Positions 30,376 to 41,348 of a DNA stretch of 64,000 nt are shown piece after piece. Source of the stretch: Staphylococcus durrellii (GTDB lineage: Bacteria > Bacillota > Bacilli > Staphylococcales > Staphylococcaceae); the NCBI RefSeq assembly GCF_015594545.1, contig NZ_JADIIO010000001.1, positions 1,178,001 to 1,242,000 on the forward strand, written 5' to 3'. Each line of letters begins with the position of its first letter. The stretch's first letter is position 1. The translations under genes were made by a program, and so were the position numbers. The notes under the pieces are model-generated. The model did not search any database. It was not told the DNA's origin and saw only the letters and a program-made list of their open reading frames with translations.

Positions 30376-30822
30376 ATGAATTTAGAGCAAATAGAAAAAT
30401 TAATTACACTCGTTAAGGAAAATGACGTTAGAAAATTTAGATATAAAGATTATAGTAGTGAGGTTGATATTGATTTTACTGAACCACAGAGTGGTGCTAA
30501 TGCAGTTCAACATACTGCCAATATTTCTTCGTCAGAGAGCGCGAATAACTCAGCTCAAAACGAGGGCAGTACTGAATTAGACAATACTAAATCAATAAAT
30601 GCGTCTATGGTAGGTACATTTTTCCTACAAGATGAAAAAGAATTGACTAATCCAATAATTGAAGTTGGTTCAACTGTTAACAAAGGTGATGTAATTGGTT
30701 ATATCGAAGCAATGAAAGTATTAAATGAAGTCGTAAGTGATGTTGAAGGAACGGTAAGTGAAATCGTTGCGGATCATGGTACGCAAGTGGAATATAATCA
30801 AACGTTAATTAAAGTGGACTAA
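30376..30822 (+). CDS. accB: Biotin carboxyl carrier protein of the pxp cluster
   Basis: 148 residues: N-terminal helix-rich segment, a Ser/Asn/Glu-rich linker (about 36-75), and a biotinyl domain with EAMKV where K114 is the biotinylation site. The gene lies in the 5-oxoprolinase cluster rather than in a fatty-acid locus, so it is probably a second, specialised BCCP. The acceptor carboxyltransferase is not encoded nearby. Confidence 0.9.
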   Translation: MNLEQIEKLITLVKENDVRKFRYKDYSSEVDIDFTEPQSGANAVQHTANISSSESANNSAQNEGSTELDNTKSINASMVGTFFLQDEKELTNPIIEVGSTVNKGDVIGYIEAMKVLNEVVSDVEGTVSEIVADHGTQVEYNQTLIKVD

Positions 30823-30845
30823 GCGTAATTTAGGGGGTTAAGTTA

Positions 30846-32201
30846 ATGTATCGATGTTTAATCGCAAACAGAGGAGAAATTGCAATACGTATCATAAGGG
30901 CGTGTCGCGAACTGAATATTGAAACAGTTGCTGTCTATGCTTTAGGAGACGAAAAAAGTTTACACGTGAGTTTAGCGGATCAAGCGGTTTGTATCGGCGA
31001 AGCAAATGCTTTAGATAGTTATTTGAACCAAGATAGAATTATAAGTGCTGCAATCAATACTGGCGCAACAGCTATCCATCCTGGCTATGGTTTTTTATCA
31101 GAAAGTGCTTCTTTCGCTCGTAAAGTTGAAGAAAATGACATTTATTTTATTGGACCTACATACCGCACTATGGAAATGATGGGTGATAAAATAACAGCGA
31201 GACAAACTGTTCATAGTGCTGACGTACCCATCATACCTGGTTCAACAGGTGCAGTAGGATCTATTGATGAAGTAGAGGAAATTGCAAAGGATACTGGCTA
31301 CCCATTAGTGTTAAAAGCAGCTAGTGGCGGAGGCGGTAAAGGTATCCGTATCGTTAAAAGTAAAGAAGAGCTTAGCAAAGCATTTAAAGAAGCGAAAAGT
31401 GAAGGGGCAAAATACTTTGATGACGATAGAGTTTATGTTGAAGCGTTTATACCAGTAGCAAAGCATGTTGAAGTACAGGTTGTAGGTGATGGGCAGGACA
31501 ACTTTGTACATTTGGGTGAAAGAGATTGTTCTGTGCAACGTAAAAATCAAAAGTTAATAGAAGAATCACCATGTTCTGCTCTATCAGAAGAAAAAAGAAC
31601 TCAAATATGTAACGATGCTGTTAAAGTAGCACGCGCTTCTAATTATAGAAGTGCTGGTACGATAGAATTTTTAGTTACCGAAGACGCTTACTATTTCATC
31701 GAGATGAATGCCAGAATTCAGGTAGAACACACTGTTACAGAAATGAGAGCAAATAGAGATTTATTACAAGCGCAATTATATTTAATGATGCATAATCAAT
31801 TGCCTTTTACGCAGAACGAAATAGTCTTTGATGGACATGTAATCGAAGCACGTATTAATGCGGAAGATCCAGAAAAAGGCTTTCAACCTTCACCTGGTAA
31901 AGTAAACGGATTACATTTACCACATGGCTTTAATGTAAGAGTAGATTCACTGCTTTATTCAGGTTATATGGTTTCTCCATACTACGATTCTTTAGTAGCT
32001 AAAGTTATTGTTAAAGCGCCAAATAGACAATTAGCCATAGATAAACTTAAAGTTACTTTAGACGAAATGGTAATTGATGGTTTTACTACTACAGCAGATT
32101 TCTTATTTGCAGTATTAAATTACCCGCCATATGCACATGGAGATGCAAGAGAAGTGGATATTAAATTCTTAGATAGACATAATATTATTAAGGAGGCTTA
32201 A
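30846..32201 (+). CDS. accC: Biotin carboxylase of the pxp cluster
   Basis: ATP-grasp enzyme carboxylating biotin on the carrier protein. 451 residues with the Gly-rich ATP loop [12 protein letters not shown] near 157-168 and the active-site segments [14 protein letters not shown] near 287-300. Full length with no obvious defect. Probably a paralogue of the housekeeping AccC, devoted to this cluster; its carboxylation target is unknown. Confidence 0.92.
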   Translation: MYRCLIANRGEIAIRIIRACRELNIETVAVYALGDEKSLHVSLADQAVCIGEANALDSYLNQDRIISAAINTGATAIHPGYGFLSESASFARKVEENDIYFIGPTYRTMEMMGDKITARQTVHSADVPIIPGSTGAVGSIDEVEEIAKDTGYPLVLKAASGGGGKGIRIVKSKEELSKAFKEAKSEGAKYFDDDRVYVEAFIPVAKHVEVQVVGDGQDNFVHLGERDCSVQRKNQKLIEESPCSALSEEKRTQICNDAVKVARASNYRSAGTIEFLVTEDAYYFIEMNARIQVEHTVTEMRANRDLLQAQLYLMMHNQLPFTQNEIVFDGHVIEARINAEDPEKGFQPSPGKVNGLHLPHGFNVRVDSLLYSGYMVSPYYDSLVAKVIVKAPNRQLAIDKLKVTLDEMVIDGFTTTADFLFAVLNYPPYAHGDAREVDIKFLDRHNIIKEA

Positions 32202-32203
32202 TC

Positions 32204-32962
32204 ATGAAAGTAGATTTAAATTGCGATTTAGGTGAATCATTTGGTAACTATAACATTGGTAATGACGAAAATATTATCCCCGTTATAACTTCAGCGAATA
32301 TTGCTTGTGGATTCCATGCCGGCGATTCTCATGTTATGAATAATACCATTAAATTAGCACAAGAAAATAATATTGGTATTGGTGCGCATCCTGGGTTACC
32401 TGATTTACAAGGATTTGGTAGAAGAAACATAGATCTATCACCGAAAGAAATTTATGATATTGTTGTATATCAACTCGGTGCAATCAATGGTTTTTGTGCG
32501 ATTCATAATGCGAAATTAAATCATGTTAAACCTCATGGTGCACTTTATCAAATGGGCGCTAGAGATGAAGAAATTGCACATGCGATTGCGCAAGCAGTCC
32601 ATGATTTTGATCCTTCTTTAATATTTGTTGGCTTATCAAACACGTTATTAATTTCTAAAGCTAAAGCATTAGGATTACAAACTGCGTCGGAAGTTTTTGC
32701 TGATAGACGTTATGAAGCGAACGGTCAATTAGTGAGCAGAAAAGAATCAGATGCCTTAATAACGGATACTGAAGAAGCTATTAATCAAGTTGTTTCAATG
32801 GTTAAAAATCAACAAGTAACCGCAAAAAATGGCGAGAAAGTTTCAATACAAGCTGATACTATTTGTGTGCATGGTGATGGGGCACATGCTTTTGAATTTG
32901 TATCACAAATAAGAGAAAGATTATCGAAAGAAGGTATTTCTATTTCGACTTTAGGAGGATAA
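32204..32962 (+). CDS. pxpA: 5-oxoprolinase subunit PxpA (LamB/YcsF family)
   Basis: 252-residue LamB/YcsF protein, starting [16 protein letters not shown] and containing [14 protein letters not shown] near 28-41 and [10 protein letters not shown] near 108-117. Together with PxpB and PxpC it forms the prokaryotic 5-oxoprolinase. The accBC pair separates it from pxpBC, and it starts only two bases after accC. Confidence 0.93.
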   Translation: MKVDLNCDLGESFGNYNIGNDENIIPVITSANIACGFHAGDSHVMNNTIKLAQENNIGIGAHPGLPDLQGFGRRNIDLSPKEIYDIVVYQLGAINGFCAIHNAKLNHVKPHGALYQMGARDEEIAHAIAQAVHDFDPSLIFVGLSNTLLISKAKALGLQTASEVFADRRYEANGQLVSRKESDALITDTEEAINQVVSMVKNQQVTAKNGEKVSIQADTICVHGDGAHAFEFVSQIRERLSKEGISISTLGG

Positions 32963-32966
32963 ATAA

Positions 32967-34199
32967 ATGGGGAAAAATGCAGAAAAAAAGAAAAGTGACT
33001 TTCAGTTTACTAAAAGTCACAAACGCTTATTATTAGGGTCAGTATTTTTAATGGCTACTTCAGCAATAGGCCCAGCATTTCTAACACAAACAGCTGTATT
33101 TACAGCGCAATTTGCAGCAAGTTTTGCTTTTGCAATACTTTTATCGATAATTATTGATATCGGAGCTCAAATTAATATTTGGCGTGTGTTAGTCGTTACT
33201 GGTAAAAGGGGTCAAGAAGTAGCAAATGATATTGTTAAAGGGTTAGGTACATTTATTTCGATATTAATCGCAATAGGTGGTCTTGCTTTCAATATTGGTA
33301 ATATCGCAGGGGCAGGATTAGGTCTGAATGCAATATTCGGTTTGGACGTCAAGTGGGGTGCAGCTATTACGGCTGTATTATCAATTGCTATATTTATTAG
33401 TAAAAGCGGGCAAAAAATTATGGATGTCGTTTCCATGGTCTTAGGTGCTTTAATGATTGTAGTTGTAGCTTTTGTTATGTTTAAAGCACATCCTCCATAT
33501 GGAGACGCATTGAAACATGTTGTAATGCCTGAACAACCAATCGCATTAGTATTACCAATTATTACATTAGTTGGAGGAACAGTAGGAGGTTACATAACTT
33601 TTGCCGGTGCACATAGAATATTAGATTCAGGAATAAAAGGTCAGTCATTTTTACCATTTGTTAATAAAGCTGCCATTGCTGGAATTTTAACAACTGGTAT
33701 TTTACGCACATTATTATTTTTAGGTGTTTTAGGTGTAGTGGTTACAGGTGCTACATTAAGTTCAGATAACCCTCCAGCATCGGTGTTTGAACATGTGTTA
33801 GGGCCAATAGGTAAAAATATTTTCGGTGTTGTACTGTTCGCAGCAGCAATGTCATCAGTAATAGGTTCGGCTTATACGAGTGCTACATTCTTAAAAACAT
33901 TACATAAATCATTATTTAACAAAGCTAACTTAATGGTCATTGCATTTATAGTCGTATCTACGATTATTTTCTTATTTGTTGGTAAACCTGTTTCTTTATT
34001 AATTATCGCAGGTGCGTTAAATGGATTAATTTTACCTATTACATTAGGAACTATATTAATTGCAAGTAAACGTAAATCAATCGTCGGTGATTATCACCAC
34101 CCTAATTGGATGCTATGGTTCGGAATTTTAGCCGTGATTGTAACGATTGTAACTGGTATTTTTTCACTACAAAGTTTAGGCAGTTTATTTGGATATTAA
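32967..34199 (+). CDS. NRAMP-family transporter of the pxp cluster (YcsG-like)
   Basis: 410 residues with about 11 membrane segments. The region after residue 27 (ATSAIGPAFLTQ) resembles the NRAMP TM1 motif, where metal transporters carry DPGN; here the acidic residue is missing, so metal transport is doubtful. In B. subtilis ycsG has the same association with ycsF and kipI/kipA. A role importing 5-oxoproline or a related substrate is a reasonable inference from context but unproven. Confidence 0.82.
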   Translation: MGKNAEKKKSDFQFTKSHKRLLLGSVFLMATSAIGPAFLTQTAVFTAQFAASFAFAILLSIIIDIGAQINIWRVLVVTGKRGQEVANDIVKGLGTFISILIAIGGLAFNIGNIAGAGLGLNAIFGLDVKWGAAITAVLSIAIFISKSGQKIMDVVSMVLGALMIVVVAFVMFKAHPPYGDALKHVVMPEQPIALVLPIITLVGGTVGGYITFAGAHRILDSGIKGQSFLPFVNKAAIAGILTTGILRTLLFLGVLGVVVTGATLSSDNPPASVFEHVLGPIGKNIFGVVLFAAAMSSVIGSAYTSATFLKTLHKSLFNKANLMVIAFIVVSTIIFLFVGKPVSLLIIAGALNGLILPITLGTILIASKRKSIVGDYHHPNWMLWFGILAVIVTIVTGIFSLQSLGSLFGY

Positions 34200-34229
34200 T
34201 CTTTAGAAATTAATAAATTTGAATTATAC

Positions 34230-34276
34230 GGGAGTGAAATCATGTAATTATATGGTTTTACTCTTGTTTTTATTTA
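34230..34276 (+). terminator. Probable terminator after the pxp operon
   Basis: GAGTGAAATCAT and ATGGTTTTACTC arms (with G-T pairs) around a short AT loop, followed by TTGTTTTTATTT. Bases 34277-34444 downstream hold the mtnN promoter, not placed with confidence. Confidence 0.65.
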
Positions 34277-34444
34277 TAGTAAATTTATATAAATATGTAG
34301 GTTATGAACATAAGCAACTCGATAATAATTATTATTGTTAATTAAAGAATTATAAATTTATAATAATTTAGTTCTACAATCGAGCTTAATGCTCAAATAT
34401 GATAAAATAACAAAGGCTATGAAATTACATCGAGGTGAACTATA

Positions 34445-35131
34445 ATGATAGGTATAATAGGAGCAATGGAAGAAGAAGTTGCAATACTAAAAAATAAATT
34501 AACAAATTTAGAAGAAGTGGCGATAGCACATGTGAAGTTTTACAAAGGCGACCTTAATGATTCTTCTGTTGTTATAACTCAAAGTGGTATCGGTAAGGTT
34601 AATGTAGCAATGTCTACAACTTTATTAATAGAAAATTTCCGACCATCAAAAATTATTAATACTGGATCTGCTGGTGCATTAGATGAAGAGCTTAAAGTAG
34701 GCGATGTTGTTGTAAGTGAAGCACTAGCTTATCATGATGCAGATGCAACTGCTTTTGGTTATCAATACGGACAAATACCACAAATGCCTACAGTCTTTGA
34801 AGCGGATACAACATTGTTATCAAAAGCAATTGAAGCGATACAGGAAACGAGTTTACCTGCTAAAACTGGTCTTATTGTGAGTGGTGATAGCTTTATTGGT
34901 TCGAATAAGCAACGTCAGCAAATCAAACAAAATTTCAGTAACGCGTTAGCTGTAGAAATGGAAGCGACAGCTATTGCACAAACATGTTACCAATTTAATG
35001 TACCATTTGTTGTGACTAGAGCTATTTCTGATTTAGCGAATGGTGAAGCAGAAATGAGTTTTGATGAGTTCTTAAAAACTGCTGCCCAGTCATCAAGTGA
35101 GATAGTAGAAAAAATAATTAAATCAATTTAA
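34445..35131 (+). CDS. mtnN: 5'-methylthioadenosine/S-adenosylhomocysteine nucleosidase
   Basis: Hydrolyses MTA, SAH and 5'-deoxyadenosine, recycling methylation by-products. 228 residues, beginning [12 protein letters not shown] with an acidic cluster at 8-12, [18 protein letters not shown] near the end carrying the catalytic Asp, and VEMEAT binding ribose. First gene of a dense run to the methyltransferase at 40.1 kb. Also called pfs. Confidence 0.96.
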   Translation: MIGIIGAMEEEVAILKNKLTNLEEVAIAHVKFYKGDLNDSSVVITQSGIGKVNVAMSTTLLIENFRPSKIINTGSAGALDEELKVGDVVVSEALAYHDADATAFGYQYGQIPQMPTVFEADTTLLSKAIEAIQETSLPAKTGLIVSGDSFIGSNKQRQQIKQNFSNALAVEMEATAIAQTCYQFNVPFVVTRAISDLANGEAEMSFDEFLKTAAQSSSEIVEKIIKSI

Positions 35132-35148
35132 AAAGGTGATTATCAAAA

Positions 35149-35676
35149 ATGGGAATTTTCAAGAAATATTTTATGCCAAATGAATACGTGCAATCTATAT
35201 TTCAAATAGATATAGACAAACTTGCGTCTTCTGGTGTGAAAGGTATCATTACTGATTTAGATAATACTTTAGTAGGTTGGGATGTTGATGCTCCTACTGA
35301 AGAAGTTAGAGCATGGTTTAAAAAAGCCAATGACGTAGGCATTACGATTACTATTGTCTCTAATAATAATGAACAACGCGTGGGTAGCTTTTCTCAATCT
35401 TTAGACGTTGATTTCATATTCAAAGCTCGCAAACCAATGGGCAAGGCATTTATTAAGGCAACAAAGCATATGCAGTTAAAGCCAGAAGAAATAGTGGTGA
35501 TTGGGGACCAAATGCTTACTGATGTATTTGGTGGTAAAAGAAGAGGTTTATTTACCATTATGGTAGTACCAGTTAAACAAACGGATGGATTTATTACTAA
35601 ATTCAATAGAATTATAGAACGCAAATTACTCCAACATTTTAGAAAAAAAGGCTATATCACATGGGAGGAATATTGA
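35149..35676 (+). CDS. yqeG: HAD-superfamily phosphatase YqeG
   Basis: 175 residues with HAD motif I DLDNTLVGWD near 37-46, motif II SNN near 70 and motif III IGDQMLTDVFGG near 118-129. YqeG belongs to the HAD-IIIA group related to the Gep4 phosphatidylglycerophosphate phosphatase; that activity is a family-based suggestion only. It is directly followed by yqeH with no gap. Confidence 0.9.
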   Translation: MGIFKKYFMPNEYVQSIFQIDIDKLASSGVKGIITDLDNTLVGWDVDAPTEEVRAWFKKANDVGITITIVSNNNEQRVGSFSQSLDVDFIFKARKPMGKAFIKATKHMQLKPEEIVVIGDQMLTDVFGGKRRGLFTIMVVPVKQTDGFITKFNRIIERKLLQHFRKKGYITWEEY

Positions 35677-36783
35677 TTGTCAGAAACTGAAGCTTTAAAA
35701 TGTATTGGTTGCGGTGCCACATTGCAATCCGAAGATCCAAACGCAGCAGGTTATGTGCCAGAACATAATCTATTTAGGGAAGACGTCGTCTGTAAGAGAT
35801 GTTTTAGATTAAAAAATTATAATGAAGTGCAAGACGTGGGTATGAATAGCGAAGACTTTTTAAACTTATTAAATGGTTTAGCTGATAAAAAAGGTATTAT
35901 CGTGAATGTCGTTGATATTTTTGACTTTGAAGGTTCATTTATTAATGCATTAAAACGTATAGTAGGTAATAAAAAAGTGATTCTTGCTGCCAATAAGCTA
36001 GACTTATTGCCAAGGCAAATTAATAAAAGAAGAGTGAAAGAATGGTTGAAAAAGACTGCTAGAAAATATGGTCTTGAAGCGGATGAAGTGACATTAATTT
36101 CTGCCGAAAAAGGTTGGGGCATAGAAGACTTAATGGCTACTATTGAACATAAACGTAATCAACAAGATGTATATATTGTTGGCACAACAAATGTAGGTAA
36201 ATCAACGCTTATTAATAAGTTAATTGAACAGAGTGTTGGTGAGAAAGACATCGTTACAACATCACGTTTTCCGGGAACTACTTTAGATATGATTGATATT
36301 CCTTTAGATGAAACATCACTTATGTACGATACACCAGGTATTATTCAAGAGCATCAAATGACACATTATGTTTCTGATAAAGAACTAAAAACGATTATGC
36401 CCAAAAGTGAAATAAAACAACGTGTTTATCAACTTAACGAAGGTCAAACATTATTCTTTGGTGGCTTAGCACGTATAGACTACGTTAGTGGTGGCAAAAG
36501 ACCACTCGTATGTTACTTTTCAAATGAATTAAATATTCATCGGACAAAAACTGAAAATGCTAACGACTTATGGCGTAATCAACTTGGTGCAGTATTATCA
36601 CCACCTAAAGATAGTCAAAATTTTGATTTAGCAAATATCAAAGCTGTCAGATTAGAAACAGGCAAAGAAAAAAAAGATGTTATGATTTCTGGCTTAGGAT
36701 TTATTACAATAGAAGCAGGAGCCAAAGTTATCGTTAGAGTACCTAAGAATGTGGATGTTGTGTTAAGAAATTCAATAATGTAA
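35677..36783 (+). CDS. yqeH: Circularly permuted ribosome-assembly GTPase YqeH
   Basis: Required for 30S subunit assembly. 368 residues: an N-terminal treble-clef zinc finger (C9, C12, C39, C42), then GTPase motifs in permuted order (NKLD near 106 before GTTNVGKST near 168) and a C-terminal RNA-binding domain. Start TTG 35677 immediately follows the yqeG TGA, with GGGAGGAA upstream inside yqeG. Confidence 0.95.
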   Translation: MSETEALKCIGCGATLQSEDPNAAGYVPEHNLFREDVVCKRCFRLKNYNEVQDVGMNSEDFLNLLNGLADKKGIIVNVVDIFDFEGSFINALKRIVGNKKVILAANKLDLLPRQINKRRVKEWLKKTARKYGLEADEVTLISAEKGWGIEDLMATIEHKRNQQDVYIVGTTNVGKSTLINKLIEQSVGEKDIVTTSRFPGTTLDMIDIPLDETSLMYDTPGIIQEHQMTHYVSDKELKTIMPKSEIKQRVYQLNEGQTLFFGGLARIDYVSGGKRPLVCYFSNELNIHRTKTENANDLWRNQLGAVLSPPKDSQNFDLANIKAVRLETGKEKKDVMISGLGFITIEAGAKVIVRVPKNVDVVLRNSIM

Positions 36784-36795
36784 GGTGTGTTAAAT

Positions 36796-37593
36796 ATGAA
36801 ATATGCAGTCATAGGTAATCCTATCGATCACTCATTATCACCTGTAATGCATAATGCTAATTTTAAAGCACTTGCTTTAGAGCATGATTACGAGGCGTTA
36901 AATATCGATTCTAATCACTTCCATTTGATAAAAGATATCATTACAGAAAGAAATCTTTCAGGATTTAATGTTACAATCCCACATAAAGAAAACATTATAC
37001 CTTACCTCGATGAAATAGATGAACAATCAAAAACAGTCGGAGCAGTTAATACCGTTTCAATAGTAGACGGTAAGTGGATTGGCTACAATACTGATGGCAT
37101 CGGCTATGTTGAAGGATTGAAAACAGTTTATCCTGATTTATCAGCTGCCTATATTTTAATTTTAGGTGCTGGTGGTGCTAGTAAAGGTATTACTAATGAA
37201 CTAATGAAACATGTTAACAATAAAATTACTGTCGCAAATCGCACGCAAAGCAGATTTGATAGTTGGAAGATGGATATAAACAAAATTGACTTAAAAGATG
37301 CACAAAAAGCATTATCTGAATTTGATATCGTTATTAATACGACACCTCTTGGCATGAATAATAGTAATGATTTAGTAATTAATTTAGATAATTTATCACC
37401 GCATACGTTAGTTAGCGATATCGTTTATATACCATTTAAAACACCTATTTTAAAAGTTGCTGAAGAAAAAGGAAATCCTATACAAAATGGCTTAGATATG
37501 TTCGTTAATCAAGGTGCTGAAAGTTTTAAAATTTGGACAAATCAATCACCTGATTATGACACAATGAAAAAAGCTGTTTTAAACCACTTATAA
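36796..37593 (+). CDS. aroE: Shikimate dehydrogenase (NADP+)
   Basis: Reduces 3-dehydroshikimate in aromatic amino-acid synthesis. 265 residues starting [16 protein letters not shown] (shikimate-binding Ser), with NVTIPHKE near 57-64 containing the catalytic Lys and the Rossmann motif GAGGAS near 125. ATG 36796 is chosen over an upstream GTG because AAGGTG lies eight bases before it. Confidence 0.96.
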   Translation: MKYAVIGNPIDHSLSPVMHNANFKALALEHDYEALNIDSNHFHLIKDIITERNLSGFNVTIPHKENIIPYLDEIDEQSKTVGAVNTVSIVDGKWIGYNTDGIGYVEGLKTVYPDLSAAYILILGAGGASKGITNELMKHVNNKITVANRTQSRFDSWKMDINKIDLKDAQKALSEFDIVINTTPLGMNNSNDLVINLDNLSPHTLVSDIVYIPFKTPILKVAEEKGNPIQNGLDMFVNQGAESFKIWTNQSPDYDTMKKAVLNHL

Positions 37594-37605
37594 AGGAGAT
37601 ATTAT

Positions 37606-39042
<1,437 letters not shown>

Positions 39043-39396
39043 ATGAATTCAGATCAATTATTAAAATTAGCTATCCAAGCTACTGAAGATAAAAAAGCGG
39101 AAGATATTATTTCTATAGATATGAGAGGAATCAGTGATATGACTGATTATTTCGTCGTTTGTCACGGAAATAACGACCGTCAAGTTCAGGCTATAGCCAA
39201 AGCGGTAAAAGATGCTGCACACGAAGCTGAAATTGAAGTTAAACGTATGGAAGGATATAACGAGGCGCGTTGGGTATTAATAGATTTAGCTGACGTTGTT
39301 ATCCATATTTTCCATAAAGATGAACGTGATTATTATAATATCGAAAAATTATATCAAGACGCACCAATCGAAACTTATAGACAGGCAGTTTATTAA
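39043..39396 (+). CDS. rsfS: Ribosome silencing factor RsfS
   Basis: Binds L14 and blocks subunit joining when nutrients are scarce. 117 residues with TDYFVVCHGNNDRQVQA near 33-49 and EARWVLIDLADVVIHIF near 74-90, both family hallmarks. It follows yqeK immediately, and the methyltransferase gene starts two bases after its stop. Confidence 0.95.
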   Translation: MNSDQLLKLAIQATEDKKAEDIISIDMRGISDMTDYFVVCHGNNDRQVQAIAKAVKDAAHEAEIEVKRMEGYNEARWVLIDLADVVIHIFHKDERDYYNIEKLYQDAPIETYRQAVY

Positions 39397-39398
39397 TT

Positions 39399-40115
39399 AT
39401 GTCACAATATGAAGGCTTAAGTTTATTTTATGACCAATTAACTTTTGACCAACCTTATGAATCTTGGTTGAAAATAGTTGAACAATATGCACCACAACAT
39501 CATTCATTATTAGACATTGGATGTGGTACAGGAAATTTAACAACTTTAATAACTCAATTTGATAGTGTTACTGGGATGGATTTAAGCATTGATATGCTAG
39601 CATTAGCGGCAAATAAATCACAAAACGTTAATTGGGTTGAAGGTGATATGACTGACTTCACGTTAAATTCCAAATTTGATGTAATATCTATCTTTTGTGA
39701 CTCATTAAATTATTTAGTGAAACTAGAGGATGTTAAATCAACTTTTAACAATGTATATCAGCACTTAGAGGATGATGGCGTGTTTATGTTTGATGTACAC
39801 ACGACATATAAATTTGATACTTTATTTAATAATAAAAGTTATATCGACGAAACTGACGAAGTGTTTTTAGGTTGGGATGCTATTAAAGGCGAAGAGCCTT
39901 ATAGTGTATGGCACGAAATGTCTTTCTTCGTGAAAAAACATAATGATTTATTTGAAAGATTTGATGAAAGCCATTATCAACGCACTTTTCCTAAAGAAAC
40001 CTATGTGCAACTTTTAAATGAAATCGGTTTTAACAATATTACAACTTTTATTGATTTTGATAGTACAAATCATGATACCAACGGTTATAGATTATTTTTT
40101 ATTGTGAATAAATAA
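39399..40115 (+). CDS. Class I SAM-dependent methyltransferase (YqeM-like)
   Basis: 238 residues with the SAM-binding motif LLDIGCGTGNLT near 38-49 and DLSIDML next. The substrate is unknown. The position after rsfS and before comEA is conserved with yqeM in B. subtilis. Last gene of the mtnN-to-methyltransferase run; a partly paired AT/GT-rich segment follows before comEA. Confidence 0.9.
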   Translation: MSQYEGLSLFYDQLTFDQPYESWLKIVEQYAPQHHSLLDIGCGTGNLTTLITQFDSVTGMDLSIDMLALAANKSQNVNWVEGDMTDFTLNSKFDVISIFCDSLNYLVKLEDVKSTFNNVYQHLEDDGVFMFDVHTTYKFDTLFNNKSYIDETDEVFLGWDAIKGEEPYSVWHEMSFFVKKHNDLFERFDESHYQRTFPKETYVQLLNEIGFNNITTFIDFDSTNHDTNGYRLFFIVNK

Positions 40116-40163
40116 AGTAAATACACTTCTTTACACGTGTTTATCTGTAAAGGAGTGATTTTT

Positions 40164-40823
40164 ATGTCTAATTGGTATGAACAACTTAAGACATTTATAT
40201 TGAAGAATCCATATTCAATCATATTTGTTGTAATATTTTTGGCAATGATAATATTTTTTTTAAACAATATAACCAAAACTAATTTACAAAATTACCATAA
40301 GCCATCTATAAGTCATAATACAAATCGTTTTAGCAAGAACGCATCTACAACTTCGGATTTTAAAGATAAAGTTAAACAACCTGAAAAAATATTTGTAGAT
40401 ATTAAAGGGGCAGTCAAATATCCAGATGTTTATGAAATGAAATCTTCTGACAGGATAAAGCAATTGTTAGATAAGGCGCATCCTACTGATCAAGCAGAAT
40501 TATCAACAATAAATCTAGCAGAGAAACTATTGGATCAAAAATTAGTGATAATCCCGAATAAAAATGATAAAGTAAATGCATTAAATAATAATTTATCAAC
40601 TTCGCCCCAAATAACAAATAAAGGCACAAAAACGCCTGTAAATATCAATTCTGCTACCATTGATGAGCTAAAAGAAATTAATGGTATTGGTGAATCTAAG
40701 GCACAAGCTATTATAGATTATAGGGAAAAACACGGTTCATTTGATAGTATTGAAAAGTTAAAAGAAGTTAAGGGCATTGGCGAAAAAACTTTTGAAAAAT
40801 TACAATCTGAATTCATAATTTAG
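40164..40823 (+). CDS. comEA: Competence DNA receptor ComEA
   Basis: Membrane-anchored dsDNA-binding protein of the transformation machinery. 219 residues: a short cytoplasmic start, a membrane segment (about 17-36), a SLBB-like domain (about 80-135), and two helix-hairpin-helix motifs at the end (INGIGESKAQAI, VKGIGEKTFEKL). ATG 40164 is chosen because AAAGGAG precedes it; an upstream in-frame start lacks a site. An ACACGTGT palindrome lies just upstream. Confidence 0.92.
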   Translation: MSNWYEQLKTFILKNPYSIIFVVIFLAMIIFFLNNITKTNLQNYHKPSISHNTNRFSKNASTTSDFKDKVKQPEKIFVDIKGAVKYPDVYEMKSSDRIKQLLDKAHPTDQAELSTINLAEKLLDQKLVIIPNKNDKVNALNNNLSTSPQITNKGTKTPVNINSATIDELKEINGIGESKAQAIIDYREKHGSFDSIEKLKEVKGIGEKTFEKLQSEFII

Positions 40824-40883
40824 TAGCATGATAATTGCTATAAGGTTTATAAATTTATCAATTTTTACATGGAGGCTTCAAAA

Positions 40884-41345
40884 ATGGATAGAATCAAATG
40901 GGATGAATATTTTATGGCGCAAAGTCAATTATTAGCATTACGTTCAACATGCGAGCGCTTATCGGTAGGAGCAACGATTGTTAAAGACAACAGAATAATC
41001 GCAGGCGGTTACAATGGTTCGGTAACCGGGGAAGTACATTGTATAGATGAAGGTTGCTTGGTGGAAGATGGCCACTGTATTAGAACTATTCATGCCGAAA
41101 TGAACGCTTTATTACAATGTGCCAAACAAGGTGTTTCTACAGAGGGTGCTACTATTTATGTTACACATTTTCCTTGTTTAAACTGTACTAAATCTATTAT
41201 CCAAGCAGGAATTACAACAATTTATTATGCAGAAGATTATCATAATCATATTTATGCATTGAAACTATTAGACCAACAAAATATTGAATATAAAAAAATA
41301 CCATTTAATCCTGAACATGTGGCTCAATATTTATTGAACAAATAA
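40884..41345 (+). CDS. comEB: ComE operon protein 2, dCMP deaminase family
   Basis: 153-residue zinc deaminase with H70-A-E72 and PCLNC (C98, C101), the cytidine/deoxycytidylate deaminase set. It probably supplies dUMP for thymidylate synthesis rather than acting in DNA uptake; the B. subtilis counterpart is dispensable for transformation. ATG 40884 follows GGAGG by eight bases; an earlier ATG at 40869 overlaps that site. Confidence 0.93.
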   Translation: MDRIKWDEYFMAQSQLLALRSTCERLSVGATIVKDNRIIAGGYNGSVTGEVHCIDEGCLVEDGHCIRTIHAEMNALLQCAKQGVSTEGATIYVTHFPCLNCTKSIIQAGITTIYYAEDYHNHIYALKLLDQQNIEYKKIPFNPEHVAQYLLNK

Positions 41346-41348
41346 TAA

